Source: Volutella citrinella (lineage: Eukaryota > Ascomycota > Sordariomycetes > Hypocreales > Nectriaceae). From it: a stretch of DNA of 64,000 nt. The notes under the pieces are model-generated. The model saw only the letters and a program-made list of their open reading frames with translations, had not been told where the DNA came from and ran no database searches. The stretch lies in the NCBI GenBank assembly GCA_034401135.1, contig JAWZSP010000008.1:62001-126000 (forward strand), written 5' to 3'. Positions 1 through 11,351 of the stretch are shown in pieces; the first letter of the stretch is position 1, and each line of letters starts with the position of its first letter. The translations under genes and the position numbers were made by a program.

Positions 1-844
1 ACCTCCCTCTGGCCAGGTGGACTTACATGGATGGATAGAATAGTACTTGCAAACAGCCCAGGAAGCGCGAGCCCGTAGCTGATGCGCTTGACATTCCGTC
101 CAGCAGAACTAAGTGCAGGCGAAGACACGTAAGAGCTACATCAGTAGTAGATGACACAGCCGGCCATAATATACATGGCTGTGACCAATCCGTGATAGAC
201 AAAGCCGGCAGTGCAAATGCCGTGAGTCAAGACAGCATTAAGGCCGATGGATACGCTCAACATGGCGGAGCTGGCGCTGATGCAATAGACCACACGCGCA
301 TCAGTCAGCTCGGCAAACTTGAAAGACCCCGGGAGCGAGCGTCAGTGTGTATGTAACTCTCAAAGCGTGGAAGGCATACAAAAGATGAAGGCCACAGAAA
401 AGAACTCGCGCCCAATGGGACCGAACATGACGGCGTTTGCGTCTCCGATGTTGTAAACAGCCGGGTGTTTAAGCTTGAATATGCCGGCGATGTGGCCCAT
501 CCACGTCGTAAGTCCGACCATGAAACAGAGGAGGAGGACGGCTGGGATAATTCCCAAGGCATCAAACGCGGCCGGAATGGCAAGAATACCGAGGCCCAGT
601 TGCGTCTTGATCATGATGACAGCGGAGCCAATCCAGCCGACCTCGAGGGAATTAGCGAACAAGACACGTGGTATTGCCGTTGACGGGTATTTCTTACAGC
701 GCGGTAGTTGGGACCTTCCTCCGTAATCTCTCCAAAGACAGCATCATACGTAACATTTTCTCCCATCTTGTCGAGTTCCTGGGGTTTGTCGGTCAAGCCT
801 CGCTCTCCACCCGCCTCAACTATTTTGTCATTTGGTGTAGTCAT
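1..844 (-). pseudogene. Broken neutral amino-acid permease (AAAP/Mtr type)
   Basis: The ATG is at 844. Exon 1 (844-698) joins in phase to an exon starting at 641, giving YRA|VGWIGSAVIMIKTQLG, a typical first membrane helix of fungal AAAP (Mtr-like) transporters of the plasma membrane. The frame then breaks in three ways. No donor/acceptor pair around 320-380 keeps frame. The stretch HGICTAGFVYHGLVTAMYI joins regions that lie about 75-80 residues apart in intact family members. An in-frame TGA follows VIYY just before CSSYVSSPALSSAGRNV. A normal donor (GTAAGT) at 26-21 shows that the gene continued past the window edge. An internal deletion plus nonsense change fits a pseudogene better than a variant gene. 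Sequencing error could explain the stop but not the missing residues. Confidence 0.6.
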
Positions 845-1945
845 TTTTGGTACTGAGAGCACGTGCGGATTGGAGTCGAGTTGGTGAAGTGGGATGATGA
901 AGCCAAGCAACAGAATCCAGGGTCGTGGGCCTGTTAAGTAATAAACATTGTGCCCTGTTGCTGCTTCCCCAGAATTCCCCGCAATGGTGTATATCAACTC
1001 GCTATCGCAAGGTGGAGAAAGCGAGCCGCCACAACGGGAGTTTCAACCCCGGATAAGGGAAGTAGACCCCAGCTCGTCGACGCTAGGTGTGCTAAGCGAA
1101 AGTTGGATGCCACGGCTTCGGTTCATGACCCCCCGAACCACTGATAAGACATGCAACCGTCTGGCACGGGCTGCCCCGCGTCTAGTACGAGATCAAAACC
1201 ACTAACTAGAAGCGGCCGCAAAGAAACCTGGACCAAGTTCACAGTGTCAGGCTCAATTGGCTTCTACTGTACAGGGTGCATGCCTGCTCCCTCAGCCATG
1301 GGCCCAAGTGTGTGCGTTCTACGGCTAATCGGAATATCAAGGATAAGGCTCGGAGAGTCTGATTCCGGATCTCGCCTAGCTCTGCGCCCTGTGGGTTCCT
1401 TGGTGATAACGGACAGCTATGCCTGAGCCTGTAACAGCTCTGTCTGTAGACTCCATATCGAGAAGGCTGTATTGATATGTGATTGCAGTTGCACGAATCC
1501 TTGAAGATCAAGAAAGGTCGAATTTGGTCTGATTCTTTACGTGCCTCGATCTAACAGAGAGTATGCTCTCCGGCAACTACAGATGCAATGATGCCATTAC
1601 GGCCGACATGTCCTTAACTCAATAGCTGCCCCCCACCGATTCACATCCAGACTCCCATCCGTGCCCTTTTCTAAATCACTTGTGCACCGTAAAACTCTCA
1701 TTAAGAGCACTGGTGAGCACAAGAAGCGCGTTTAGCAGTGGTGTGGCAATACCATACTTGCGCGCGATCTTGACCGTAATGCCCAGAATAGCGTCCCCAG
1801 CTGGGTCCCCAGCTGGCGTACTGTAAGCCCATGCCGTAGCGTCTCCACAACGAGGTAGATAACGGCCAACCACCCTACCCTGCCCACGTGTGTGTGTCGT
1901 GTCGCCGTGTCGGACAGTCTTGTTCCAACTGCGAGCCATGCCATC
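845..1945. other. Intergenic, about 1.1 kb
   Basis: This lies between the 5' ends of the broken permease and the Zn2Cys6 regulator. Short ORFs on both strands show no family resemblance, and I see no repeat or RNA gene. Confidence 0.5.
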
Positions 1946-4363
1946 ATGAGTCCGTTTCCCGCTGCCGATGCCCCGGACGCGCCGTGGCCCCAGCAGCGGC
2001 CGGGCAGCAGGGAGGGCGCAATGTCGCCGCCGCCGCCGCCAGCCCAGCCGACGCGCCTTCGCCCACGGCCCAAGAACAAGCCCTTGGCCAAGGCCTGCTT
2101 GTCGTGCCGGACGAGAAAGGTCCGCTGCGACGCCGCCCAGCCGACGTGCGCCGCGTGTGCCAGCCAGCAGCGCCAGTGCGTCTATCGCCATGAGCCGCCG
2201 CGACAGAGGTGCGTGTTGTCCAAGCCGTCCTACCGTCCCTCCCGAATTGCTGGCTGATGCTGTGACGGCGCGCTAGGCCGACCTATTCGCAGATCCATGC
2301 CCTGCAGCGCGCAAACAGAGCGCTCGAGAAGTTCGTCCGGGTGCTCAAGGCCAGCAGCGCCGATGAGAGGACGACGCTGCTCGATGCCGCCGTCCACGAC
2401 GACGGCACCATCCGAGTGCCCACGGCGCACCAAGAGGCCGCCGAGGCGACGTCGAGCATCCTCTCGCACGAGTCGCTGAGGCCCAGGGGAGGGGTCGCCT
2501 CGCCCAGCCGGCGGCCCAGCGCGGACCAGTTCGACAGCCCCATGGTCTCGTCCGACGACGAAGTCGACATCGCCAACTTCATCTCGGTCGACGACGTGGG
2601 AAAGCCGCGCAGCAGTTTCGGCCCCTCGTCGGCGCTCTACACGCCTGCAAAGAGCGACTCGACGCACTCTCACTCGCCCTCGCGCCAGCAGCAGCAGCAA
2701 CGCAGCAGCGCCACCACCAGCGACAACATGCGCAACGTGCTCATCGCCCAGGCCGCCCTCCAGCGCCAGTTCGAGCACCGCCTGTCGGCCCTGTCGGCCA
2801 TCGACGACGTCCCCGTCGACCTGGCGCTGCACCTGCTCAACCTGCACTGGATGCGGCAGCACCACAGCTTCCTCCTGACGTACCGCCCGGCCATCATGCG
2901 AGACCTGCAGCAGGGCGGCCCCAACTGCTCGCCCTTCCTCCTCAACGCCATCTTTGCCTGCTCTTCCAAGTACTCGGCCCTCATCAGTCTGCGTGGCAAT
3001 CCTGCCGACCCCAAGACGGCCGGCGTGCGCTTCTTCCGCCGGTGCGACGAGCTGCTCATCAAGGACGCCCTCATCTTCCAGCCCACCATCCCCACCGTCG
3101 TCGGCCTGCTCCTGCTCGGTTCCACCTACAACTCCATCGGCGAGACGTCAAAGGGCTGGCTCTACACGGGCTACGCGCTGCGCATGGTGTACGACCTGGG
3201 CCTCCACCTGGATCCCACCGAGACCACCAAGTGCCCCGAGGAGATTGAGATCCGCCGCCGCGTCTTCTGGGGCGCCTTCATCTGCGATAAGCTGCAGAGC
3301 CTGTACCTCGGCCGGCCCGGCGCCATCAACTTGCGGGACTCTCGCGTCTCCACTGAGCTGCTTGACTCTTACGAGGAGTTTGAGCTGTTTGGAAGCGGAG
3401 CCGGCTGCGCTCCAAACCTGCCCACCCCGTCCCGGGTCGACCTGCCACCAGTGCCCACGCCCATCAGGTCCGTCTCGACGTTCCAGCAGTTTTGCCTGCT
3501 CTCCAAGATCATGACCACCATCATCAACCGCTTCTACGTCGTCGGTGCCACCTTCTCCAACGCCCAGAACAGCCTGCAGCTCGTGGACAATGCCCTCGCC
3601 CACTGGAAGGAGAAGCTCTCGCCCGAGCTGGACTATCGCCCCTGGGAGTCGATGGAGGCCGTGCAGTCGTACCCTCCTCCCAATATCATGATCCTTCACG
3701 CCATATACCACTCTCTCATCATTCTCCTCCACAGGCCCTTCATCACGGATGGCCATCTCCGCTCCGCCGCCACTGCTGTCCGGTCGTGGGACCGCTGCAC
3801 CATGGCCGCGCGCTGCATCACCAGCATCCTCATGGCATATCGCACCGCTTACACGGTAAACAGCGCCCCCTACATCCTTGGGTATACCGTCTATGTGGCG
3901 TGCACCATCCACGTACGTAACGCCGCTGCCCAGGGCCAGAGCGGCCACGAACACAGGGCGCTCTTGACTGCCAGTCTGCGTTGCCTGGACGAGTTATGCG
4001 TCCCCAACCCGGGCCTCTCCAAACCAGTGAGCATTATCCGCCGGCTCATCCATGTCAACGAACTGGAAATCAACTCGGGTAAGTCATATAAATGTTCTTT
4101 TGGCCATCAGCCCAGCATTTTCTAACACCCCGCGCGCAGAAATAAGCCCCGCAGTAGACATGTCAATTGCTGCCATAGACGTAGACGCAATTCTCAGCAT
4201 GTTTCCGCCCATAGGAGCTAGCCCAGACGCCAGGGACACCACCGGTGGTCTCAACTCCCGCAATGGCATGGACATGTCGCTTCCATTCGACCCGCTATTC
4301 GGCCTCATGGATAGTTTTGAGCTGTCAAACTTCCCAGTCGATTTGGATGGCCCGCCACTATGA
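1946..4363 (+). CDS. Zn2Cys6 transcription factor with fungal middle homology domain
   Basis: Exons are 1946-2208, 2277-4078 and 4140-4363, giving 762 residues. A binuclear zinc cluster lies at residues 51-78 (C-X2-C-X6-C-X6-C-X2-C-X6-C, beginning CLSCRTRKVRC) after a proline-rich basic leader. It is followed by a short heptad-like linker (ALQRANRALEKFVRVLK) typical of the dimerisation element. A serine- and glutamine-rich spacer precedes the fungal_trans region (about residues 230-550, with GWLYTGYALRMVYDLGLH and RRRVFWGAFICDK). The last exon ends in an acidic and hydrophobic tail that could serve as activation region. The first intron splits the cluster from the linker, as is common in this family. 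It is a nuclear DNA-binding regulator. Targets are unknown; the TcuA-like gene downstream on the same strand is one candidate. Confidence 0.9.
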
Positions 4364-5076
4364 TTAGCCAACTATGCAATCTATTATTGCCCAAGATTGG
4401 AACTTGGTTTGAGCCCTGAATGATGACAGTGTTTGGTATCCGCAGCTAGCTTGCATATAATCTCCTTGACAGGGGGGTCAATCCGCAATGAAGCTGCATG
4501 CAATCATTTGCACAACGAATGTCGTCTGGGATGCCTGTTTTGATGAACGGCTTCTGATATTACTCCCGACGACTCCCAGTTCCGAAAGTCGCGCCCTTTG
4601 CTTGTTCGATCGGCGTGTTACTCGCCGCGTGGCGAGACTCCCCTTAGCATCCCGCCAACGACCCCGCTCGTCCTGGTCTCCACTGACTCGGGTCCAGCCA
4701 GCTTGTGTTCTGTCTCGGAGAGTCATGCTCCGTGGCTACTAGTACACATTTCGCTCCCCCGGCCTGGCAAGTGGGCCCACTGAATCCACTCGCTCGGGGG
4801 ATCAGAATCCGATCCAGGGTCGCCTCGACCAGGCAACAGACAATTGACCATGAACTCGGCGGTCCAGCTGGTGCAAATACTCACCCAAGACCACCACCCC
4901 ATTCTGTCTATATATGCGGGCGTCCTTGTCTGGTGTGGGATCTGCTAGTATGCCAGATATTCAACGTCATTGCCCTCTCAGCCCCCACTCACTCATCTCG
5001 TCCGGCTGTTGCCCAATCTCGACTACACACTCCCGCACTTACACAATAGTACACAGGCTCCGAGGCAATCCCAAAC
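4364..5076. other. Intergenic, promoter of the flavoprotein gene
   Basis: About 710 bases lie between two plus-strand genes. A TATATAT stretch at 4909-4915, about 165 bases before the ATG at 5077, is the only promoter-like element I can point to. Nothing else is recognised. Confidence 0.4.
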
Positions 5077-6693
5077 ATGGCGCAGCCCCCTTGCATGACC
5101 CTTCCGGCCAGCTGCGACGTCCTCGTGGCCGGCAGCGGCAATGCAGGCTTCGCTGCTGCCCTCTCAGCCGCCCAGTCTGGCGCCGGCCGTGTCCTGCTGA
5201 TCGACAAGTGCCCAGAGGGCTGGGTCGGCGGCAACACTTACTTCACGGCGGGCGCCTACCGCATTGCCCACGGCGGCCTGGACGACCTCCTCCCGCTCGT
5301 CAACAATGTCACTGAGGAGCAGGCCCGGAAGATTGAGCTTGCCCCTTACTCAGACGCCGACTTCCATGCTGATCTGAACAAAGTCTGCGCCGGGCGCTCC
5401 GATCCCGAACTCGCCCACATTCTCGTCTCCGAGTCCAGCCAAGCCATCAAGTGGCTCGCGCGCAACGGCATCCGCTTCCAGCTCTCGTTCAACCGTCAGG
5501 CGTACGAAGCTGACGGCAAGATCAAGTTCTGGGGCGGGCTGTCTCTCAAGACCCAGGACGGCGGCAAGGGCCTGATTGCAGACTACCGCGATGCCGCCCG
5601 CCGCCACGGCATCGAGACTTCATGGTCAACGGCCCTTGTCGATGTTGTGCCGCCCAAGAAGGCCGGCGGAGACGTCGTGGCTGTCGTCAAGAAGGACGGC
5701 GTCGAGACGTCCATCCGGGCCAAGGCTGTTATTATGGCGGCTGGCGGCTTCGAGTCCAACTCGCGCATGCGCAGCCAGTTCCTTGGCCCTGGCTGGGATG
5801 TGGCCATGGTCCGCGGAACCCCCCACAACACCGGAGACTGCCTCGAGATGGCCATCCGCAGCCTGGATGCCCACCCCTACGGCAACTGGTCCGGCTGTCA
5901 CGCCGTGGCCTGGGACGCCAACGCCAATGCACACATTGGCAACCGTGAGGCCTCCAACGAGTACACCAAGTCTGGCTACCCCCTCGGTCTCATGCTCAAT
6001 ACGGACGGCAAGCGATTTGTCGATGAGGGGGTCGACTTGCGCAACTACACATACGCCAAGTTTGGTCGCGCCATCCTGCACCAGCCCGAGCAGACGGCGT
6101 TCCAGGTCTGGGATGCGCAGACGTCTCCCATGCTGCGCCTTGAGGAGTACCGAGAAGAACGGGTGGAGCGCATCACGGCAAGCTCCATCGAACAGCTGGC
6201 GGACAAGTGCGTCGAGCGCGGACTCCGGGACCGCGAGAATTTCATTCAGAGTATCCAAGACTACAACGAGGCCGTGTACGCGAACCGCAAGGAAACTGCC
6301 TCGTCTCCGAAGAGGTTCGACCCTGCTGTCAGGGATGGCCTGTCGACTGTCTCGTCAACCAAGAGCGTTGAGCCCCCCAAGACGAACTGGGCCCTATCTG
6401 TCGATCAGGGCCCCTTCCTTGCTGTCAAGGTCACTTGCGGAATCACCTTCACTTTCGGAGGACTCAAGGTTGTACCTGAGACGGCACAGTTGCTGAGCTC
6501 GGTCACCGGACGCCCTATTCCCGGAGTCTACTGCTGCGGTGAGATGCTTGGTGGCCTTTTCTACCAAAACTATCCCGGCGGAAGCGGTCTGACCTCTGGT
6601 GCCGTCTTTGGGCGACGTGCTGGAAAGGATGCTGCTAGAAGAGTGGCCAATAGCCGAGATGAGCCCTTTTGCTCCGAGAAGCCTAGGCTATAG
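5077..6693 (+). CDS. FAD-dependent dehydrogenase, tricarballylate dehydrogenase (TcuA)/fumarate-reductase family
   Basis: Single exon of 538 residues. An N-terminal Rossmann fingerprint (VLVAGSGNAGFAAALSAAQ) and the acidic ribose-binding stretch LLIDKCPEG bind FAD. GGNTYFTAGAYR, MAAGGFESNS and the C-terminal NYPGGSGLTSGAVFGRRAG are the conserved blocks of the FAD_binding_2 family, which includes fumarate reductase, 3-ketosteroid dehydrogenase and TcuA. The overall pattern is closest to TcuA, which oxidises tricarballylate to cis-aconitate in bacteria. The fungal substrate is unknown. No signal peptide or membrane segment is visible. The first ATG follows an AT-containing leader and gives the expected short N terminus before the FAD fingerprint. 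Confidence 0.85.
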   Translation: MAQPPCMTLPASCDVLVAGSGNAGFAAALSAAQSGAGRVLLIDKCPEGWVGGNTYFTAGAYRIAHGGLDDLLPLVNNVTEEQARKIELAPYSDADFHADLNKVCAGRSDPELAHILVSESSQAIKWLARNGIRFQLSFNRQAYEADGKIKFWGGLSLKTQDGGKGLIADYRDAARRHGIETSWSTALVDVVPPKKAGGDVVAVVKKDGVETSIRAKAVIMAAGGFESNSRMRSQFLGPGWDVAMVRGTPHNTGDCLEMAIRSLDAHPYGNWSGCHAVAWDANANAHIGNREASNEYTKSGYPLGLMLNTDGKRFVDEGVDLRNYTYAKFGRAILHQPEQTAFQVWDAQTSPMLRLEEYREERVERITASSIEQLADKCVERGLRDRENFIQSIQDYNEAVYANRKETASSPKRFDPAVRDGLSTVSSTKSVEPPKTNWALSVDQGPFLAVKVTCGITFTFGGLKVVPETAQLLSSVTGRPIPGVYCCGEMLGGLFYQNYPGGSGLTSGAVFGRRAGKDAARRVANSRDEPFCSEKPRL

Positions 6694-6995
6694 TTGTTTG
6701 CTGAATATAAAACAGGGAAGATGATGGATCAGCCTTGAGTAGACTGATAATACGGGATTATAATAGCAGTAGATCTGGGGTTCAACAGAAGGAAATAGAG
6801 CCAAGTTTTAATCATACATACTGACTCGAATTCTTGTGCATCGGCCATGAGGGAAACAGGTGAACATCATCTTGATTGAGCTGTCGTAATCATGAAAGTC
6901 CAGCTAGTTCAGTTATGTAATCTTTCACATTTTCTCGATACCGGCGTATATTTCTAGTATGCCAAGTATGCTCAATATCTGAACTACTTCTATCA
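6694..6995. other. Convergent intergenic spacer
   Basis: About 300 AT-rich bases between two 3' ends. No gene or repeat is seen; it probably holds the 3' ends of both transcripts. Confidence 0.4.
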
Positions 6996-7960
6996 TTAAG
7001 CATCAAGACCATTAGGCTTGAACACAACCTTGTTCAATTCTCCTCGCTCAAACTTCTTCAGTGCTCCTACAAAAGACTCGTCTAGAGCTGGCAACACCAC
7101 ATCAATAAGCTTCATCTTCGTCATCAGTTCTTTGTTTCGAATCAAAGACGCAAGGGCATCTTCGAATACTGCCTTCAGTGGGTGTCGTCCAAATTTCAGG
7201 CTGAGATCCTTGTTGTAACAACTTGCCGCGGTAAAGGGAAGATCTCCATTCTGGACGCCTGATTTGGAAAGTTAGCATCGTCGGCTTTGGATGGTGAGTT
7301 CGGCTTACCGAATGAGCTAATCTTGCCTCCGTGGGCCACAATATCGTAGGCAGTCTGGAGTGCGGGGCTCAGACCAACGCCCTCAATCACTGCGTGGACG
7401 CCGATATTATCAGTAGCCTCCATGATGACGGCAACGGGGTCCGATGCCTGAAAGTTAATGGGAATACAGCCGAGCTCCCTGGCAGCGTTCAATCGCGCTG
7501 GGTTGGAGTCAATGGCAAAGATTTTGGCTGGCTGGTACTCTCTCGCGGCAATGATGGAGCAAAGAGCTACAGGACCAAGACCTATCACAGCGATTTTCAT
7601 CTCCTTCCATTGGTCGCTTGGAGTGTCGATGAATGCTTGCTTGGCCCCATTGAAACTTGACTGATGTCAGCCTTGTTACGGTTCAGTCGCGTGCCTGCAG
7701 AAAGGCATGTATCACGGCTTCGATAGCTTACCCAGTTGGAAAGATGTCGGTCATCAGAATGGCCAGCTCACCCAAGCTGGCCTCCAACGGGTTGAGATAC
7801 AGGGTGGTGTCGGCCATTGGCACCCTGAAATACTCAGCTCGGGAGCCATCCAGGGTCACGCCGCCAAAGTTCCTGCCCTTTTTGCATCTTCCATGAACAC
7901 CTCTCCTACAATTGAAACACTCGTTGCTATTAACGAGATCATTTAATACCGCTCCGCCCA
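6996..7960 (-). pseudogene. Zinc-type alcohol dehydrogenase (MDR family), N-terminus missing
   Basis: Three exons read well: about 7960-7732, 7655-7309 and 7258-6996. They give the structural-zinc loop NECFNCRRGVHGRC, the block MTDIFPTG-FNGAKQAF, the NAD(P) fold (IAVIGLGPVALCSI) and a C terminus ending KPNGLDA. The catalytic-zinc half of the GroES-like domain, about the first 85-90 residues, should lie upstream of 7960. There I find only frameshifted, stop-containing sequence that faintly resembles the family (GSESERLKLEVG), and no ATG. I read this as a gene whose 5' end has decayed. A misassembled or unrecognised first exon remains possible. If expressed, the product would lack the catalytic zinc ligands and should be inactive. 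Confidence 0.6.
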
Positions 7961-8944
7961 ACCTCGAGTTTGAGCCGCTCTCGGAGAGCCTGCGTTTTAT
8001 AGTTCCTACCCGTTATCTATTGACACCGCTCCTGCATCTCAGGGATGTTGGCTCAGGCTGCACAACTATGACGATTCTTGCCGAGAACCTTGCAAGTGAA
8101 CCTTAGTTGGCCCAATACGCATAAAAATGCGGCTTCTTCCCCCTTGCCGACTCCAGCTTCCTGGGCACACCACACCCAACCACACCCAACCAAGCCCCTA
8201 CAAGCCCGTATGACCAACTGTGCCTCTTCTGAAGCCTGACCCGGGTGTGATATAATATTAGCAACTACGTAGCTCAGTACACAGCTCCGCGCCCGCCCCG
8301 CCTATTATCGAGGGCGGTACCGGCCCTAGCTGGTCTGTATACCAGCTGCTGGTCCAGCGGGGCTGGTCGCAAGGTCGATAGTAGCTATTCACACTAACAG
8401 GTATCTCGTCCTTGGCTTGAATAGTGGTCGCAGCCAGTAGCCGTCCCGACCGTTCCTAGCCTTTGTCAGTCACCTGGTTATCAATCTTCACAAGAAGCCA
8501 GCTCCGAGGTCGGTTCATTCTCTCAGGTGGTCTGATAATCTTATCAGATCTCCTCCCAGCGAATTGGATTTCAAAATAGCCGAGGAGGCCCGCTTTTGCG
8601 TGATTTCTCCCCATCTGATAAGGTGATCTCCCTCACAAGACCGCCGGTACCCGTCTTAGCTTGATTCTAGCGCTTTCAGGTAACGAAAACTCGCCTGATC
8701 TACTGCATCATCCCATGCTGCCCATATCACGCTAGCCATCTTCTCTCCTAGTAAAGACTTGATGCGGTCAATGTTGCCTCGGCCCGTTGAGCGGCTGGGT
8801 AGTGCAGCACTGCAGCCGGCGGTCCGCTTCGACTTGCATCTTGAAATATAAACAGGTAGCGCTGCCCTCCATCAGCTAAGAGTTTCTTTTCCTCTTTTCC
8901 GTTCCACTTTCACCATCATCGAACCCGAACAGACACATTTTCCA
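7961..8944. other. Intergenic, MFS promoter region
   Basis: About 980 bases. The left part carries the decayed 5' end of the dehydrogenase. The right part holds paired GATA sites near 8531-8548 and 8615, and a TATAAA at 8847-8852, about 93 bases before the MFS start. Confidence 0.45.
8531..8548. promoter_or_regulatory. Inverted pair of GATA sites
   Basis: TCTGATAA and TTATCAGA face each other across two bases. A further CTGATAAG lies near 8615. GATA-family regulators such as AreA or the siderophore repressor SreA bind HGATAR sites. The gene downstream is a siderophore-type carrier, so iron control is a plausible inference, but binding is not shown. Confidence 0.35.
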
Positions 8945-10772
8945 ATGGGCTCAGACCTAGACAGCCGTGAACCGGCAGAACCAGCGACCCAGCCAAGTGG
9001 CCCAGACGGCCATGCACCGAGTCTTCACTATGAAAACTCAGCGGGCGTCATCCGCATGGAAGCCGTCGCCGCACGGATGACTACAGCCAAGAGGTGGATA
9101 ATCTTCAGCAGCATTTTCTTCGTCAGCTATGTGCTCGGTCTGGACTTCCTCGTGCGCAACGCCTACGTCCCGTATGCCACGTCGTCGTTCCAAAACCACT
9201 CTCTCCTGTCAACAATCAACGTCATCCGAGGTGTTGTGGCCGCCGCTATCCAGCCATCCACGGCAAGATTGACCGACGTGTTCGGCCGAATCGAGGTTTT
9301 CACAGTCGCAATAATACTCAGCACCGCCGGAACCATTATCGAGACGTTTTCCGTCAATGTCCAGGGATTTGCAGGTGGCGCGGTTCTCTACCAGCTCGGC
9401 TACACCCTCTCGGTCCTGACCATGGAAATCATGATTGCCGATCTCACCACCATGAAGACAAGGCTGTTTTTTGCGTTTGTGCCGGTAATCATTGACTCTT
9501 GGAGATCCCTGGTCCCTGCGTTCTCATGCTGACACGGTGTAGAATTGGCCCTTCTTGATCAATTGCTTCATCAGCGGAAATGTCACGTCGGCGGTTCTTT
9601 CGGTCACGACATGGAAATGGGGCATAGGAATGTTCGCCATCATGATCCCAGTGTCCGCACTGCCTCTCATCGTCACCATGGTCATCCTTGGACGACAAGC
9701 GAACAAGAGAAATACCGAGATAGAGTCAGGTCCATCTCCCTTCAGGCTGCGATCGATTCAAACGCTCTTGTGGGAACTGGATATTGCGGGCGTCATGATC
9801 TTGACCGCTGCCATGGCCATGACTTTGATCCCTCTGACGCTTGCAGGAGGACAGAACACGAGGTGGCGCGATGCCGGCATTTTGGTGCCCGTCATCATCG
9901 GCTTCCTTCTCTTCCCTGTATTCATTCTCTGGGAAAGCAAAATCTCCCAGCCTATGCTACCCCTTCATCTCCTGAAGAACCGAACAGTTTGGGCCTGCCT
10001 CGGAATCAGCTGCGCCTTCCCATTCGCATTCATGGTGCACGGCAACTATCTATTCACCCTGCTCCTTGTTTCCTACAACCTCACCATCGAGGGAGCCACG
10101 CGTGTGGCGTCCATTTACAGCTTCTGTGCAGTGGTTGTAGGATCCAGTCTAGGAGTGGCTGTTCTCAAAGTTCGTCGACTAAAAGAGTTCATCTTAGGAG
10201 GCATCCTCCTATGGTTTGTTGGAGGTGGCTTGATCTACCACTATCGTGGGGGCTCCGGTTCCCAGGCAGGGATCATAGGTGGGGAGATTGTCATTGGAAC
10301 TGCTGCTGGGTTTTTCTCATGGCCGACTCTGATCATGATACAGACCGCCGCCCGGCACCAATACATTGGTGTCCTTATCTCCCTGGTCTTCACTGTCAAC
10401 TCTATCGGTCAAGCGTTCGGAAACTGTGTCTCTGGCGCAATCTGGTCCCAGACACTATTCGATGAGCTGAGCAAGAACCTAGCGCCGTTCAATAATGCAA
10501 CCCTGGCCTCGATGGTGTATGCTGCACCCCTTTCTGTGGTCCCAGAGTATGCCATCGGCTCACCTGAGCGGGATGCCATCATCGTCAGCTACCGGTACAT
10601 TCAGCGAATCCTCACCATCACTGCAATCTGCATCGTGGTTCTGATGCTTATATTTGCCTTGTTCCTACGCAATCCTGTACTCTCAGACCAACAGACCCAA
10701 CCGGAGGCCGAGGGTGCGGAGGCGGAAGTCCAGAACAGAAAGCTCCAAGAACTACAAGAGGAAACAAGGTGA
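8945..10772 (+). CDS. MFS transporter, siderophore-iron transporter (SIT) type
   Basis: Exons are 8945-9484 and 9543-10772, giving 589 residues. The splice VP|NWPFLINCFISGNVTSAVL restores a conserved block of the 14-helix SIT/ARN family. The protein has a hydrophilic N terminus of about 50 residues. It then shows STARLTDVFGR (motif A type), many hydrophobic helices, a long loop GGQNTRWRDAG between helices, and a charged C-terminal tail. Fungal relatives import ferric siderophores by proton symport at the plasma membrane or vesicles. Drug efflux by a related DHA2-like carrier cannot be excluded. No siderophore NRPS lies in the window, so it would act on imported xenosiderophores or on products made elsewhere. 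The GATA pair upstream is consistent with iron control. Confidence 0.8.
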
Positions 10773-11351
10773 AGAGCGTATGGCTGTTTCATTGCAATAA
10801 AGGACGCGGATCCTCGATATGGAACCGCGGGATAAACTGTCGCATGATGAAAAGGATCTTCCTTCGTCACAGGACTCCGGGCCAGGACCGTGATATCAAA
10901 TTAATTGACTACCCAAACATCTGACTCGTGTTTGAAACATGATCTGTTCTTGCCTTGATATCTAGAATAGTCCATTTTATACCACAGTGATATTTACATA
11001 ATGGTTCAGCAGAGCTCTGGATTGCGACAGGGACTTGTCAGAGAAATCCCGCAGACTCCTGAATTTCCTTGTGGGCCTGGGCAGCTATTTTATCACCTCT
11101 AACGGCCCAGCTACCCGGTGAGCTCTATCCAGGTTGAGATTGTAATAGCCAGCGTCACGGGATAGCTACAGTTGGTAGTTAAAGTACAGCAGAGGGCATC
11201 AATTCCACAGCGGCACAGAACTGTCATAATTATACACAAGACCACCCCACCCTGTAAACCCGCTGACAACCCAGATGTTCTGGCTGCTTTAAGCAGAGAC
11301 GATCGCAGTTCCAATCTATTTATTTAGAGAACTGCGAGTAGGGCCTGGGAC
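10773..11351. other. Convergent intergenic spacer
   Basis: About 580 bases between two 3' ends. Only short patternless ORFs are seen, and nothing is recognised. Confidence 0.4.

Noticed and set aside
3148..3954. Long minus-strand ORF of 268 codons opposite the first Zn2Cys6 regulator
   Set aside because: It is a shadow of a GC-rich coding exon. Composition is biased to Val, Gly and Ala and no family pattern is seen.
5576..6496. 306-codon plus-strand ORF within the TcuA-like gene
   Set aside because: Shifted frame of a recognised gene; Ser/Arg/Pro-rich without any motif.
9543..9600. Possible early stop in the MFS gene after DSWRSLVPAFSC
   Set aside because: A 58-base intron with normal donor and acceptor restores the conserved NWPFLINCFISG block in frame.
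9545..10465. 306-codon ORF overlapping the MFS gene
   Set aside because: Shifted frame of the carrier exon; His/Arg-rich with no similarity.
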